A stretch of 64,000 bases of DNA. Origin: Pseudomonas berkeleyensis. Lineage in GTDB: Bacteria; Pseudomonadota; Gammaproteobacteria; Pseudomonadales; Pseudomonadaceae. A model generated the notes under the pieces. That model did not search any database. It was not told the DNA's origin and was given only the letters and a program-made list of their open reading frames with translations. Shown here piece after piece: positions 1 to 8,817 of the stretch. The stretch is from assembly GCF_014109765.1 (NCBI RefSeq), contig NZ_CP059139.1, positions 4,857,001 through 4,921,000 of the forward strand. Direction: 5' to 3'. The number at the start of each line of letters is the position of its first letter. Within the stretch, counting starts at the first letter, position 1. A program made the position numbers and the translations under genes.

Positions 1-291
1 CTGCCACACACGCCCGGCCGCCGTTTCGGCTTGCAGCTCCTGCGCCTCCCAATCCAACTCGGGCACGCCAGGAACACGCAGCAGATGCGTATCGCCAAAA
101 TCCTCGACGTGGCGCTCGGGAATGACGCGAAGTGAGTCCATGTAGCCTTCCGGCAATGGCCAAAGTTGCTCGCCAACCTTGCGGCGTTCAACACCAGCAA
201 AGCTGGCGACGAGGCCGTGGACGGTGCAACCAAATGCGTCTGGCTCGTCCAAAGGATGATCCAAAAGATCATCAAGAAATATCTCTGTCAT
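1..291 (-). CDS. phage tail protein, partial (runs off window)
   Basis: An open frame starts at an ATG at 291 on the minus strand and stays open for 97 codons to the window edge, so the C-terminus is missing. Its ATG overlaps the stop of the preceding gene in an ATGA junction, typical of translational coupling in this operon. The visible part is acidic at its N-terminus (FLDDLLDHPLDEPDAF) and shows no signal peptide or membrane segment. By position it follows the tip proteins and probably belongs to the tail tip or baseplate. I do not recognise a family. Confidence 0.6.
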   Translation of the reverse strand, partial: MTEIFLDDLLDHPLDEPDAFGCTVHGLVASFAGVERRKVGEQLWPLPEGYMDSLRVIPERHVEDFGDTHLLRVPGVPELDWEAQELQAETAAGRVWQ

Positions 292-632
292 AGCGGCGGC
301 TCTGCCCACTGGTTGACCACTTCGGCGCCATTGGCATCGACCTGGTGCGTCTGCTTGATAGGGCGATAACGGAATGACAGGAGTCCATCAACAGACGACA
401 AGGTGCGAGCGCCCCAACGCTCACGGGAGTTGTAGTCCTGCTCGATCAAGGGGCTGGCGACGCCGCCACTCGGTGGCAGTTCGTTGGCGTGATCATCCCA
501 GTTGCCACGCCCCTTCTTGGCAGCTACAGCTCCCTTGGGCTCAACAGGGCTGAGCGCTTTACCGCGACCAGATGCCGGGTTAACCAATCGCTTCAGGTCG
601 CTGACAGCGCGTTCACTTTGCACCGTCTTCAT
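288..632 (-). CDS. small tail-region protein, unknown
   Basis: A 114-residue protein with no recognised domain. It is basic at the N-terminus, contains a Gly/Lys-rich stretch around residues 20 to 45, and ends in a more hydrophilic region. Its start overlaps the stop of the 578-residue tail protein, and its stop overlaps the next start, so it sits tightly inside the late tail operon. A minor tail or tip-assembly component is the likely role, inferred from position only. Confidence 0.6.
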   Translation of the reverse strand: MKTVQSERAVSDLKRLVNPASGRGKALSPVEPKGAVAAKKGRGNWDDHANELPPSGGVASPLIEQDYNSRERWGARTLSSVDGLLSFRYRPIKQTHQVDANGAEVVNQWAEPPL

Positions 633-2368
633 CAGCTCAGCTCCAGAGGGTCGCTATCTGCCGAAACCCGGTAAGTGGCCGCAATGGCAACCTTCAATTC
701 ATCACGCAGCTCTGCCGCTATCTCAGGGGCCGTCAACTGAAACCGGCGCGGGAACGCGTCAAGCACAGGGTCAAAGTTGTCGTAGTTGCCCGAGAAGCCA
801 TCCAGCTCCTCGTCATACTCAGGCAAGCCAGGTCGGCGCCCCATCTGGGTCGGCAGACTCTGTGCGATAGGGTTCATCGGCTCAGGTTCTGGCTGTGGTT
901 CGTATGAGTGAGCGGGAGGAATCAGCGGGTCGGACGCCTCGCCGCCCAAGCGCATAAGGGCAATGGTCAGCGTGGTAACAGGTGCGCCTGATAGGTCGAA
1001 CTCGTCGACAATTCGGCAGCAGCGAGCGCGTGCTAGATACCCTTGATCCTCGATAAACAATGTCTGTCCCAGCTCAACCCCGAGAACCATGCTGGTTGGT
1101 TCGCGCCAGGTCACCAGCGTCTGGTTGTGGGCGCGGAGGATCTCGACACGCCCACGGGCCAGCATGCAGCGGATAACTAGCTGTCGACGGGGCTCGTCAA
1201 GAATGTCCTCATGCCCTGTGATGCCGTCCGTGATGGGGTCGGACTCCCAGGCAGTGGATCGCTCCGTTTCCACTTCGTAGGAGGCCGAGTCCCGGCTGTA
1301 AACCTCACCCACGTCCTCGATGCTGGCCGGTGCCTCCAGGCGCAGCGTGTAGGTCTCTGTGACGGTCTGCGACCAGCGCCGCGCACCAACCCAAGAGCCG
1401 CCCAGCAAAAGCGATGGAAAATTGTTGATCCACGGTATGCCGGTGCCGCATGGGTTGGGTGTGCTCGGTGGCAAGCGATACCAATTGGGGTTAATGATGG
1501 TCTGCCCGGAACCCTCAACCGCCGCCTGCACCATCTCGATGTTCGGCAACTCACCTGAGTTACCACGCCACACGCAAAAGCCTGGCAGCCCGGTTTGCCC
1601 GGCTGTGTCCAGGTGCTGCCAGTAATAGCTTTTATTCAACTGCCGCAACCGTGCGAACCGAACGGCGACCGTCAACTCGACAACATTGATGAGCTGATCG
1701 AGGTCGGCATAGGTGTTACTCGCAGTGTCATAAAGCGTGGTGTCCGGGCCGAAGCGCCAAGCCGGTGCGTCGCTGAACCATGGGGTTAGCCTGATATCCC
1801 CATAAACGTCAGCGTCAACACTGGCGGGAATCGTGCTTAGTCGCTCCTGCAGATACTCCCAATGAGACCGGCCGGCCAAGGGGGAAAACACGTCCTGCGT
1901 CCAGATCGCGCCGGGCGTCAGCGTGTCGATCTGCTCGATGCTCAGCGCCTCTGCCCGCTGCTGCAACTGGTCACTGCACTGGCATGAAACCAGACGACGG
2001 GTGCCGTCCCAGCTCGGCGTAATAATTCGGCCAGTGAAGCGCCGGGCCGAGACAGTGATGCCATCCATGCCTGTACTGACGTAGTTCAAGCGGACTGTCT
2101 TACCGCGCCACTCGCTCGGGTTGTAGCTGCCCTCGCTCTCGGGGACATGCAAGGCGAAGTCACACAGAGCGGCCGAGCCTCGCTCGCGGTCTGTAGTCGG
2201 TTGCCCGTGCAACCAATCCGACCTGTCCTGATCGCCGATCAGCAGCTCCAGGTGCCAGTAGAAGGCGTGACCGCCAGTGATGGGCTGCGGCTCAGGCTCA
2301 GTGACCAAGTGCAACGCCGAGGCGCCATTGAGGACGGCGCCGTTGATCTGCTCGCCGTTGATATTCAC
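632..2368 (-). CDS. minor tail protein (578 aa), B3-like
   Basis: A large protein in the tail-tip position, after the tape measure and a 172-residue tail protein. The first ~220 residues have alternating polar and aromatic segments like the beta-rich domains of distal tail or hub proteins. A Pro/Glu-rich linker (PEPEPMNP) near residues 475 to 490 separates a C-terminal tail of about 90 residues. No enzymatic motif was recognised. The start at 2368 overlaps the upstream stop by four bases. Assignment as a tail protein rests on length, position and the phage type; the exact role is unknown. Confidence 0.7.
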   Translation of the reverse strand: MNINGEQINGAVLNGASALHLVTEPEPQPITGGHAFYWHLELLIGDQDRSDWLHGQPTTDRERGSAALCDFALHVPESEGSYNPSEWRGKTVRLNYVSTGMDGITVSARRFTGRIITPSWDGTRRLVSCQCSDQLQQRAEALSIEQIDTLTPGAIWTQDVFSPLAGRSHWEYLQERLSTIPASVDADVYGDIRLTPWFSDAPAWRFGPDTTLYDTASNTYADLDQLINVVELTVAVRFARLRQLNKSYYWQHLDTAGQTGLPGFCVWRGNSGELPNIEMVQAAVEGSGQTIINPNWYRLPPSTPNPCGTGIPWINNFPSLLLGGSWVGARRWSQTVTETYTLRLEAPASIEDVGEVYSRDSASYEVETERSTAWESDPITDGITGHEDILDEPRRQLVIRCMLARGRVEILRAHNQTLVTWREPTSMVLGVELGQTLFIEDQGYLARARCCRIVDEFDLSGAPVTTLTIALMRLGGEASDPLIPPAHSYEPQPEPEPMNPIAQSLPTQMGRRPGLPEYDEELDGFSGNYDNFDPVLDAFPRRFQLTAPEIAAELRDELKVAIAATYRVSADSDPLELS

Positions 2369-2883
2369 AGTTCCTCAGCCTCCAGCGACCAGTCATAAAG
2401 CCCCGACTGCTGATCGAAGTCAGACACGACACCCTTGGTATGCACCACGAAGGCTGGCATCCAGCACAGCCGGTACGAAGCCGCTCCGGGCACGGCGCCC
2501 AGCTCGATACTCTGGCCGACTTGGTGAAGCTCGGTCTCAAACCAGGTATCGCCAACCCGTGCCAATCCCCAGGGGGCGTAGTCTGGGCGTGGGCCGCCAG
2601 ACCCGGCCGGCAAGATGAACTCTCGCCCAGCACTATCCTTGCTCCGGGCCTTCACACACCAAAGCTCCAGAGGCATGCCGTAGTTCAGGTCTTCAAGCCC
2701 CGGATCAAGGTGGCCGCTGGCGGATGCAGTTATCCGCGACTTGCGCCAGTGGGTCATGATGACCCCCGTTCCCTTGGACAGGCGCAGCAGCGCACCGCCA
2801 ACAAGCGGCTCGTAGCGCTGACGAATCGGGCCAGAGTGCGCGACGAGTTCGATACCACCTAGAACCAATGCAAGGCGACTCAT
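2365..2883 (-). CDS. minor tail protein (172 aa)
   Basis: A 172-residue protein directly downstream of the tape-measure gene, overlapping it by four bases (ATGA) and overlapping the following tail gene the same way. It begins MSRLALVLGGIELVAHSG and has aromatic-rich segments but no signal peptide or transmembrane helix. In siphoviruses the slot after the tape measure normally holds distal tail or tail-tip adaptor proteins, and that is the inferred role here. Confidence 0.65.
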   Translation of the reverse strand: MSRLALVLGGIELVAHSGPIRQRYEPLVGGALLRLSKGTGVIMTHWRKSRITASASGHLDPGLEDLNYGMPLELWCVKARSKDSAGREFILPAGSGGPRPDYAPWGLARVGDTWFETELHQVGQSIELGAVPGAASYRLCWMPAFVVHTKGVVSDFDQQSGLYDWSLEAEEL

Positions 2884-5800
2884 CTCGGCGCCCCCAGCTT
2901 CCGTACCAGGCGCTCCAGATCGTTATTCAGCCGCTCGACTTCTGCGGGCGCCCCCTCCAAGGCATAACTGCCACCCCAGGGCAGCGCCAGGTTGATCGGC
3001 TGGCGTTCGCCCATCCGGTCAAGGGACTGCGGGAAGTCTGGGAAGTCCGGCATGGACGTCGCACGCTGGGGTAAGTCGCCTGTGCTGTTCAGATACGCGA
3101 GGTTAGCCGCGCCCAGACGCTGAGCCGCCCACGCATTGACGACGAACTCACGGCGCGACGCCGCAAGCAGAACGCTATCACTGGTTGGGCTACCTGGACC
3201 ATCGACCCAGCCACCGGCCGCACGTTTGACCGGCTCGGCACCGATGATCTCGGCTGCCTTCTTGTCCGACTCGCTCAGCGCCTTGCCGTCCGTGCCCACG
3301 TAGTTGACCGGGATAATCATGTACTGCTTGAGGCGCTCGGCCAGCGCCTTGGCTTGTTGCTCCAGGTACTCCGCCGACTGCTCAAAGCCATTGAACTCGA
3401 TGTTGATACGCTTGAAGGCCTCGGCCTCGGCCAACAGGTCATCCATGCGCGCTTTGATTTCGTCCACGCGCCCTTTGGCATCAATGCGTTTGACGTCCGC
3501 ATTCAGCTCGTCGAGGCGCGCGGCTTCGTCAGCCAGTTGTGCCAATTCCGTTGCAATACCTGCAAAGCCATAGGTGTTCTCGCCATTGGCTTTCAGTTCG
3601 CGCAACACCTCGGCCGCTTCACGCGCCTGGCGAATCGCGCCCTCGGTATCGCCGCGCAGCAGAGACTGGCGTGCGCCTGCCTTGAGGGCACTTACATCTC
3701 CGAAGGTCGCGGGGCCATCCTCGGCACTCGCACGCATATCCTTGACCAACTGATCGAACTCTTTCGCCAGATCAGCGCGGGCCTTCATCGCCGCCTGAGT
3801 TTTCTTATTCTCTTCCTCTAGGGCTTTGGTGGCCTGCTCGTAGGCCAGCAGCTCTTTACCCAGCGCGTCCTGGATGTTCTTCAGGTTATCGGCCTTGATC
3901 TTGGCGATGGTGTCGCGGTGCTTGACCTCCGCCGCCTCACGGGCTGCATGAGCGTCCTGCATTTCCTTTAGCGCTCGGCTGTACGTCGCGGTGCGCTGCA
4001 GCGAGGCTTTGGCCTCTTCGGAGACCGGGGCGTCAATGCCGTTACGATCTATGTCCTGGCGAATAGTCAGCTCGGCAAGTTTGCTGTAGTGCTCCTGAGC
4101 CATGCGCAGTTGCTCTGCATAGGCTCGGCGCTCAGTCTCGGTCATGCGCGACAACGTCGCGGCAGGTAAAACCACCGTGCTGGCGTATTCAGTGGTGCGG
4201 GTGATGGTGTCTTGTAGTGCCTGTTCGTAGTCGCGCTGGCCTTTGATCAGTGCCTGGTGCTGCTTGTGAACCTCGTACAGCTCAGCCAGGTTGCCCGCTG
4301 TCCAACTCACCACGCCCAGGGCTAGACCGCCCTTGGCCAGCTTGGCGACGTCGGCCAGTGTGCGCAGCTTTGGAATCAGCGATGTCGCGGCGGTGCCCAC
4401 GGTGCTCATGCCCGAGGCGGCAGCGCCGGCCGCCGCTGGAGTGGCAGCCATATGCGCAAGCATCAGCGCGTAGGGGTTACGCAATGCGTTGATCGCCGTG
4501 CGGATCGACACGACAGCGGCACCGAATCCCAGCACCAGGACAGTTACGTTCCGCACTGGATCGGGCAGCTCGTTGAAGAACGTGAGCAGCTCCGTTCCGG
4601 CCTGTACCAGCGGCAAGAACGCTGTTGCTGCCTCGCCCAGTTGCAACTTCAACTCAGCCCACGATGCGTTGAACTTGTCGATTTCGGCCTGGGGCGTGCT
4701 GGCAAATTTTCCATAGGCCTCTTCCATCGCGCCCCCTGCACCACGCATGGCTTCGACCTGAGCACGCATGGCGCCAATGTCCTGGGTCAGGGACATGACA
4801 GCGGTGCGCGCCTCAACGTCAGGCACCAGTGCGCGCAGGTCGGCGATGTTGAGATCGAGGGCGGCAATGTCTTCCAGGGTGCCGGTCAGGCCGCGCCAAC
4901 TAATGCCCAGCGCCTCCATCTGCTTGGCAGCCTCTGGTGTCGGCGCGGCCAGGGCGTTGATGGCGCCCTTGAGTGCAGTGGTAGCCTGCGGCGCGCGGAT
5001 ACCGGCAACTGTCATTCGGGCAATCGCGGCGGCCACTTCGTCGAAGCCAACACCGGCAGCGCGGGCGCTGGGCAGGGCGTCACCGATGAAGCGGCTGAGC
5101 TCTTCAAACGACACAACGCCGTCGCGAACGGCCAGAAACATCTGGTCGAAGCGCAGCTCAAGGTTGTCGATGCCTTCGCCGTAGGCGTTCACGATGGCCA
5201 GGCCACCCTGCATTGCGGTCGCAGTCTGAGTCAGGCCGGCGATAGCCGCCTTGGTCGCCAGGCCGAGCACTTCAATGCCATCTGCCTCAGCAACACCAGA
5301 TGACAGCGCATCGTTAAGGGCAGACGCTGACTCGGTTGCATCACGGCCCATGGCCACAGCAAGAGCGCGGACGTCATCAGACATGCCCTGGAGCTGGGCG
5401 CGGCTCATATTGGTAATACTGTCGATAGCCGCGATCTGCTGGCGGTACTGCGCATAGAAGCGCAACAGGCCAGCGCCTGCGTAGACCATGGCGCCCATGC
5501 CCGCGGCGGCGGCACCTACCTGCACCCGCACCTGGCTCAGGCTCTGTACCCAACCATTCGTGCCTTGCTCCAGCTCGGCGACACGTTCACGCAGTCGCAC
5601 CTTGGCCTGGGCCAGCTCGGCGGTGGTCAGGTTGCCAGTGCGCTGGAGCAACTGATAGTCGCGGGTAAGCTGGGTGATTTCGTTGCGAATCTCCCGGTGT
5701 GGGCGCACGCCCAAGGCGTCACGCGCCCCAGCGATGCGCGCTTGCTGATCAGCGGCGCGGGCGGCCTGTGCCATATCCGCCGCTAAACGCTTCTGCTCAT

Positions 5801-6173
5801 TGCTCAGGTAGTTGGTGTCGACACCTACGCCTTTCAGAACTGATGAGAGCTGAGCAAGCTGGCCTTTCTGGCCAGCGATGGCGCGCTCCAGGTTCATCGC
5901 CTCGGTAGTAGCGGCCCGGTAGGCGTTCTGCTGCGCGCGGGTCGGCTGCTCGGCGCGGATTAGTTCATCGCGCAATTCACGCACACGCTGACGGGTAGCG
6001 TTGAGCTGAGCCTCGTTCTGAACTAGGCTTGCCTGCAGGTCACGAAACGCGCCGATCTGCCCCAGCGGTTGGCGCAGATTCTCGACCAATGCCTTATAGC
6101 CGGCCTGGAAGGCCTGCATGTTGCGCCGGCCGGCATCGGCATCGACGGTTACTGAGAGACGGACATCAGTCAT
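2880..6173 (-). CDS. tail tape measure protein
   Basis: At 1,097 residues this is the longest gene in the phage. That length, with a coiled-coil, Gln/Ala-rich N-terminus (to about residue 200), a hydrophobic central region with membrane-like stretches (around residues 535 to 620) and a Lys/Glu/Ala coiled coil further on, is typical of a tape measure. The section around residues 255 to 450, with its ALSSGVAEADG-type segments, fits the TP901 tape-measure core domain. The protein sets tail length and is ejected with the DNA. The ATG at 6173 is coupled to nothing upstream; a 280-bp gap holds plus-strand ORFs. Confidence 0.92.
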   Translation of the reverse strand: MTDVRLSVTVDADAGRRNMQAFQAGYKALVENLRQPLGQIGAFRDLQASLVQNEAQLNATRQRVRELRDELIRAEQPTRAQQNAYRAATTEAMNLERAIAGQKGQLAQLSSVLKGVGVDTNYLSNEQKRLAADMAQAARAADQQARIAGARDALGVRPHREIRNEITQLTRDYQLLQRTGNLTTAELAQAKVRLRERVAELEQGTNGWVQSLSQVRVQVGAAAAGMGAMVYAGAGLLRFYAQYRQQIAAIDSITNMSRAQLQGMSDDVRALAVAMGRDATESASALNDALSSGVAEADGIEVLGLATKAAIAGLTQTATAMQGGLAIVNAYGEGIDNLELRFDQMFLAVRDGVVSFEELSRFIGDALPSARAAGVGFDEVAAAIARMTVAGIRAPQATTALKGAINALAAPTPEAAKQMEALGISWRGLTGTLEDIAALDLNIADLRALVPDVEARTAVMSLTQDIGAMRAQVEAMRGAGGAMEEAYGKFASTPQAEIDKFNASWAELKLQLGEAATAFLPLVQAGTELLTFFNELPDPVRNVTVLVLGFGAAVVSIRTAINALRNPYALMLAHMAATPAAAGAAASGMSTVGTAATSLIPKLRTLADVAKLAKGGLALGVVSWTAGNLAELYEVHKQHQALIKGQRDYEQALQDTITRTTEYASTVVLPAATLSRMTETERRAYAEQLRMAQEHYSKLAELTIRQDIDRNGIDAPVSEEAKASLQRTATYSRALKEMQDAHAAREAAEVKHRDTIAKIKADNLKNIQDALGKELLAYEQATKALEEENKKTQAAMKARADLAKEFDQLVKDMRASAEDGPATFGDVSALKAGARQSLLRGDTEGAIRQAREAAEVLRELKANGENTYGFAGIATELAQLADEAARLDELNADVKRIDAKGRVDEIKARMDDLLAEAEAFKRINIEFNGFEQSAEYLEQQAKALAERLKQYMIIPVNYVGTDGKALSESDKKAAEIIGAEPVKRAAGGWVDGPGSPTSDSVLLAASRREFVVNAWAAQRLGAANLAYLNSTGDLPQRATSMPDFPDFPQSLDRMGERQPINLALPWGGSYALEGAPAEVERLNNDLERLVRKLGAPR

Positions 6174-6336
6174 GAAGATTTACCACCTGGTTATTCCGCT
6201 TGCCTTGATCGCTGTGCTGCTTCCGGCACTGGGCAGCAAGATGCTGGCTGCCCTTATCGGCTTGGCCATCGTCCTTTGGGTTGTCGTTGCGCTAAGCAAA
6301 CCGCTTTTTGGCCGTAGCCCGGACAAGCCTCGGTGA
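6172..6336 (+). CDS. small hydrophobic protein, possible moron
   Basis: A 54-residue plus-strand reading frame lying head to head with the tape-measure gene; the two ATG codons overlap in CATG. The product has two predicted transmembrane segments (roughly residues 5 to 20 and 24 to 42) and a basic, Pro-containing C-terminus (GRSPDKPR). It fills most of the only sizeable gap in the tail operon and is coupled to a second small hydrophobic ORF by an overlapping GTGA. No family was recognised. It could be an accessory membrane protein expressed from the lysogen, or chance. Confidence 0.45.
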   Translation: MKIYHLVIPLALIAVLLPALGSKMLAALIGLAIVLWVVVALSKPLFGRSPDKPR

Positions 6337-6488
6337 AAGCCTTTCCTCTTCTCGGCCTGGTCATCTGCCTAGCCCTGTTCCCGCGCTTCACTGCCTCGGC
6401 TCTCGCCATCACCGTGCTGGCCAGCCTGGCCGTCTGTCTTGGGGCGCTGTTCCTTAGCGCCCTTGCTTCGCCTTCTCGGCCGCGCTAG
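6333..6488 (+). CDS. second small hydrophobic protein (51 aa)
   Basis: Begins at a GTG overlapping the stop of the preceding 54-residue ORF. It encodes about 51 residues dominated by hydrophobic stretches (around residues 4 to 18 and 22 to 44) and ends SPSRPR. It overlaps the 3' end of the frameshifted tail-chaperone reading frame by 35 bases on the opposite strand. The paired arrangement of two tiny membrane proteins resembles a holin/antiholin or exclusion pair, but that is speculation and the ORF may be fortuitous. Confidence 0.35.
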   Translation: MKAFPLLGLVICLALFPRFTASALAITVLASLAVCLGALFLSALASPSRPR

Positions 6489-6917
6489 TCGCTTCATCCA
6501 GCGCCGCTAGAAACGTCCCCCACGGATACGTCCACACCTGGCTATGCCCGTGGCGGATCAGTGCGCTGCCGTTTCTTTCAAGTCTTCCGAGAGCCTTTCG
6601 AGGATCTGGCGCCCGGCGCTCTCGATCCGATCCCGCAGGCCGAAAAAATCAGGGTTCACCTCCCGGCAACCATTGACCACTTGTCGCAACTGGCTAGGGG
6701 TCATCCCCTCGGCCTGGTCGGCTTTCAGGTCGGTCATGCTGAACAAGTCGGGCAGGCTGACTTCCTGCAACAGGGTGTCGTCGACGACGTCGCCGCCACC
6801 TTCGGCAGCGCGTTTCATCCATGCGCGAATCTCGCCCACGGTCAGCTCGCGAACGGTGACAACCTGGGCGGCCGGCCCTTCGCCCACGGTGATGGTTTTG
6901 GTTACGGTCATGCTCAT
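6454..6917 (-). CDS. tail assembly chaperone GT, -1 frameshift product
   Basis: If ribosomes slip back one base at T TTT TTC (6648 to 6642), translation leaves the short frame after codon 92. It then continues for 62 codons in the -1 frame to a TAA at 6454, giving about 154 residues. The -1 extension is plausible coding sequence, with the segment HSQVWTYPWGTF and an Ala/Glu-rich end. The -1 frame has a TGA immediately before the slip site, so it cannot be an independent gene of the same length. This matches the G/GT arrangement of lambda and most long-tailed phages. Confidence 0.75.
6558..6917 (-). CDS. tail assembly chaperone (G-type product)
   Basis: About 119 residues starting at an ATG at 6917, with GGAG nine bases upstream; ATG codons at 6911 and 6932 are alternatives. 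It lies between the major tail protein and the tape measure, the usual place for tail assembly chaperones. The acidic middle (VVDDTLLQEVSLPDLFSMTD) and helical C-terminus fit the family. Codons 90 to 92 read GAT TTT TTC, a canonical -1 slippery site, so a longer GT-type product is also expected. The chaperone coats the tape measure during tail assembly and is not found in virions. Confidence 0.8.
   Translation of the reverse strand: MSMTVTKTITVGEGPAAQVVTVRELTVGEIRAWMKRAAEGGGDVVDDTLLQEVSLPDLFSMTDLKADQAEGMTPSQLRQVVNGCREVNPDFFGLRDRIESAGRQILERLSEDLKETAAH
6642..6648 (-). promoter_or_regulatory. programmed -1 frameshift site T TTT TTC
   Basis: On the minus strand the zero-frame codons are GAT TTT TTC, so the heptamer T TTT TTC has the X XXY YYZ form required for simultaneous slippage. 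It lies 28 codons before the zero-frame stop. The alternative -1 frame is open for 62 codons beyond it and closed just upstream. Confidence 0.78.
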
Positions 6918-6967
6918 GCGTGCAGGCTCCATAGCCGGGCCATTGCGACCCGGCGTGCTGTGGGTGG

Positions 6968-7705
6968 TTACAGCCAGGTGATGCTGTAGAACGGCGACTG
7001 ACCGGGCGGGACGCTGGGGTCTGCCAGCACTTCGCCCTTGGCCAGGAGCTTGCCGGGGTTCTCGGCGTCGATCAGGGCCAGTTCTTCGGCAGGCGGTGCT
7101 TTCCAGCGGTACACACGGACGATGCAAGGGCGGTTGCCTTCAGCTTCGTTGAGGCCGTCGAACAGCAGCTCGTATTCCTCGCCGGCCTCGACTAGCGGTT
7201 CGATACGTTTGGCCGCTTTGCTGACGTAGGCGATGGTCGCCGGGGTCGGCACGGTGATGACGGTACTGCCAGCAGGCACAGTGATACCGGCCGGGGAGAT
7301 GCGAACCGCCGACAACGGAATCGGTGTGCTGCCTTCAGTCTTGGTGATCACTACGCTGCCAGCACCAGGGAACTCGGTCGGGCTGAGCATGCCGGGCGCC
7401 AGCACGATTTCTTCGCCGGTGACGGTTTCGGACTCAACGTCCACGACCTTGCCTTGCAGGGTCATGGCCATGTTCTCGTCAGTCCATTCCTGCATCTGCA
7501 CGTCGAGACTCACGCCGTCCGGGGTGTCCAGGGTCGCGAGGTTGCCGCCACCAGGGATGCGGTGCTGTTTCCATACCTGCTGGTTGTTGCGGTGGGCCAG
7601 TTTCAGCGTCTCGACGTCGCCCAGGTCGCGAAAGCCCGAGCCGGGGACACTACGGCGACGGGCATGCACGATGCCGATGCCCTTAAATACCTTGGGTGCT
7701 GCCAT
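6968..7705 (-). CDS. major tail tube protein
   Basis: 245 residues, located immediately upstream of the tail chaperone gene, where siphophages encode the tube protein. The sequence begins MAAPKVFKGIGIVHARRR and has a conserved tube-like core (LGDVETLKL, then LDVQMQEWTDEN). From about residue 115 to 170 it is rich in Val, Thr, Pro and Gly, as in an Ig-like insertion. No signal peptide is present. The product would polymerise around the tape measure to form the flexible tail. Confidence 0.75.
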   Translation of the reverse strand: MAAPKVFKGIGIVHARRRSVPGSGFRDLGDVETLKLAHRNNQQVWKQHRIPGGGNLATLDTPDGVSLDVQMQEWTDENMAMTLQGKVVDVESETVTGEEIVLAPGMLSPTEFPGAGSVVITKTEGSTPIPLSAVRISPAGITVPAGSTVITVPTPATIAYVSKAAKRIEPLVEAGEEYELLFDGLNEAEGNRPCIVRVYRWKAPPAEELALIDAENPGKLLAKGEVLADPSVPPGQSPFYSITWL

Positions 7706-7707
7706 GA

Positions 7708-7905
7708 TCAGTTCCCCTTCCCAGTTACACGATCACCGACCTTGAATTGGTCGACGATGATTGCGGCGTCGTCCTCGGAGACGTCGATGGTCGCGTCTTT
7801 GGCGACCAGTTCGCCCTTGTGGCGGTGGCCTTTCTCGCGGGTGATCTTCACCTTCACGGTCTTGGCCTGTTTGCCCGCTTCGGCGGGAGTCTCGGTAGTG
7901 CTCAT
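7708..7905 (-). CDS. small phage protein (65 aa)
   Basis: A 65-residue protein between the tail terminator-like gene and the tube gene, separated from the tube gene by two bases. It begins with a Thr/Glu/Ala-rich segment, continues with a basic VKVKITREKGHRHKGE stretch and ends in a beta-like fold (VDQFKVGDRVTGKGN). Similar short proteins occupy this spot in Mu-like phages. The function is unknown; it may be a head or tail completion component. Confidence 0.6.
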   Translation of the reverse strand: MSTTETPAEAGKQAKTVKVKITREKGHRHKGELVAKDATIDVSEDDAAIIVDQFKVGDRVTGKGN

Positions 7906-7913
7906 GTGTCCTC

Positions 7914-8381
7914 CTAGCGGACGCGTGGGTGTTGAAACTTCACCGGCCAGGTGATGACCCAGCCGGCAGTGCCTAACGTGTCGAGCGCGGCGTTGTAGAG
8001 GTTCGCGCTACGCACGTCTTTTGCATTGATGCTGTCTTGCAGCTCCAGCCCGCAGCGGCTCGCGGGCAATGCGGCCTGCAACGGGCTGGCGACTTGCAGC
8101 ACGTTTAGTGCGCGGGTGCCTTTCTTGCCGTTGTCGCCGGCCAGCACCACCACCACGGCCTGGCCGCTGGCGATCAACTCGCCCCGGCCCGTCACTTCAA
8201 AGCGCAAACCTTCCAGGGCGATACGGCAGGCGAGCTTGTTCGTGGCGTAGTTCTTGAGGTCGGCAACTGTGAAACGACCGCCATGCAGCTCGACGTCAAC
8301 CTTCCGGCCAGCTTGCTCGTAGCACTGCTCAGCCCAATCCTTGATGCCGCTCAGTACCTCGTCAGCGGTGTACTCAGTCAC
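7914..8381 (-). CDS. DUF1834 family protein (Mu gp37-like)
   Basis: 155 residues, in the head-tail connection block between the virion morphogenesis protein and the tube protein. The pattern, an N-terminal helix followed by VELHGGRFTVADLK and a VVVVLAGDNGKKG strand, fits the DUF1834/Mu gp37 family, thought to act as a tail-completion or terminator-like protein. Its start overlaps the upstream gene by eight bases, consistent with coupled translation. Family assignment is from memory of the pattern and position. Confidence 0.7.
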   Translation of the reverse strand: MTEYTADEVLSGIKDWAEQCYEQAGRKVDVELHGGRFTVADLKNYATNKLACRIALEGLRFEVTGRGELIASGQAVVVVLAGDNGKKGTRALNVLQVASPLQAALPASRCGLELQDSINAKDVRSANLYNAALDTLGTAGWVITWPVKFQHPRVR

Positions 8382-8817
8382 TTGCGATTTCCTCCAGGTA
8401 GTCTTCGATCAGGCCCACCACGTCATCTAGGTCATCACCCTCAAGCCCGAGGAACTCGCGCTGCTCGATGCCGCGCTCAAGGTCGCCGAACTGGTGAGTG
8501 GCGGCGTAGATCAGCGGGCTGCCGATCAAGACGCTGTCGCCCTCGACCTGGTGCGTGATGCTGTCGAGCAGATGGCCATCGCCTTGCAGCAGGCTCTGGC
8601 CGCTGTGCCGCGTCGTTGCGTACTCGGTCGACCACTCCGGCCAGGGCATCCCGGCCGGGCTTTCCTTGTCTACGGCGATCCGGTGCCGCGTCTGGCTCTC
8701 GACTTCGGCGCCGATTGCTTCCAGCAGCGGCGTGGTGTCGAGCTGGGCCAAGCGCTCCAGGCGTCCAGCCAGGCGCGGATCGGCCCACACGTCAGCACGG
8801 ATGCCGGCGCCGCTCAC
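8374..8817 (-). CDS. phage virion morphogenesis protein (Mu gpG-like)
   Basis: 147 residues with the recognisable family pattern: an N-terminal helix (LERLAQLDTTPLLEAIGAEVE), then GMPWPEWS, LLQGDGHLLDSI, the IYAATHQFG signature near residue 105, and the C-terminal REFLGL motif. These are features of the phage virion morphogenesis family (Mu gpG, P2 gpS). Such proteins act in tail completion and in joining the tail to the head. It overlaps DUF1320 upstream and DUF1834 downstream. Confidence 0.85.
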   Translation of the reverse strand: MSGAGIRADVWADPRLAGRLERLAQLDTTPLLEAIGAEVESQTRHRIAVDKESPAGMPWPEWSTEYATTRHSGQSLLQGDGHLLDSITHQVEGDSVLIGSPLIYAATHQFGDLERGIEQREFLGLEGDDLDDVVGLIEDYLEEIASD

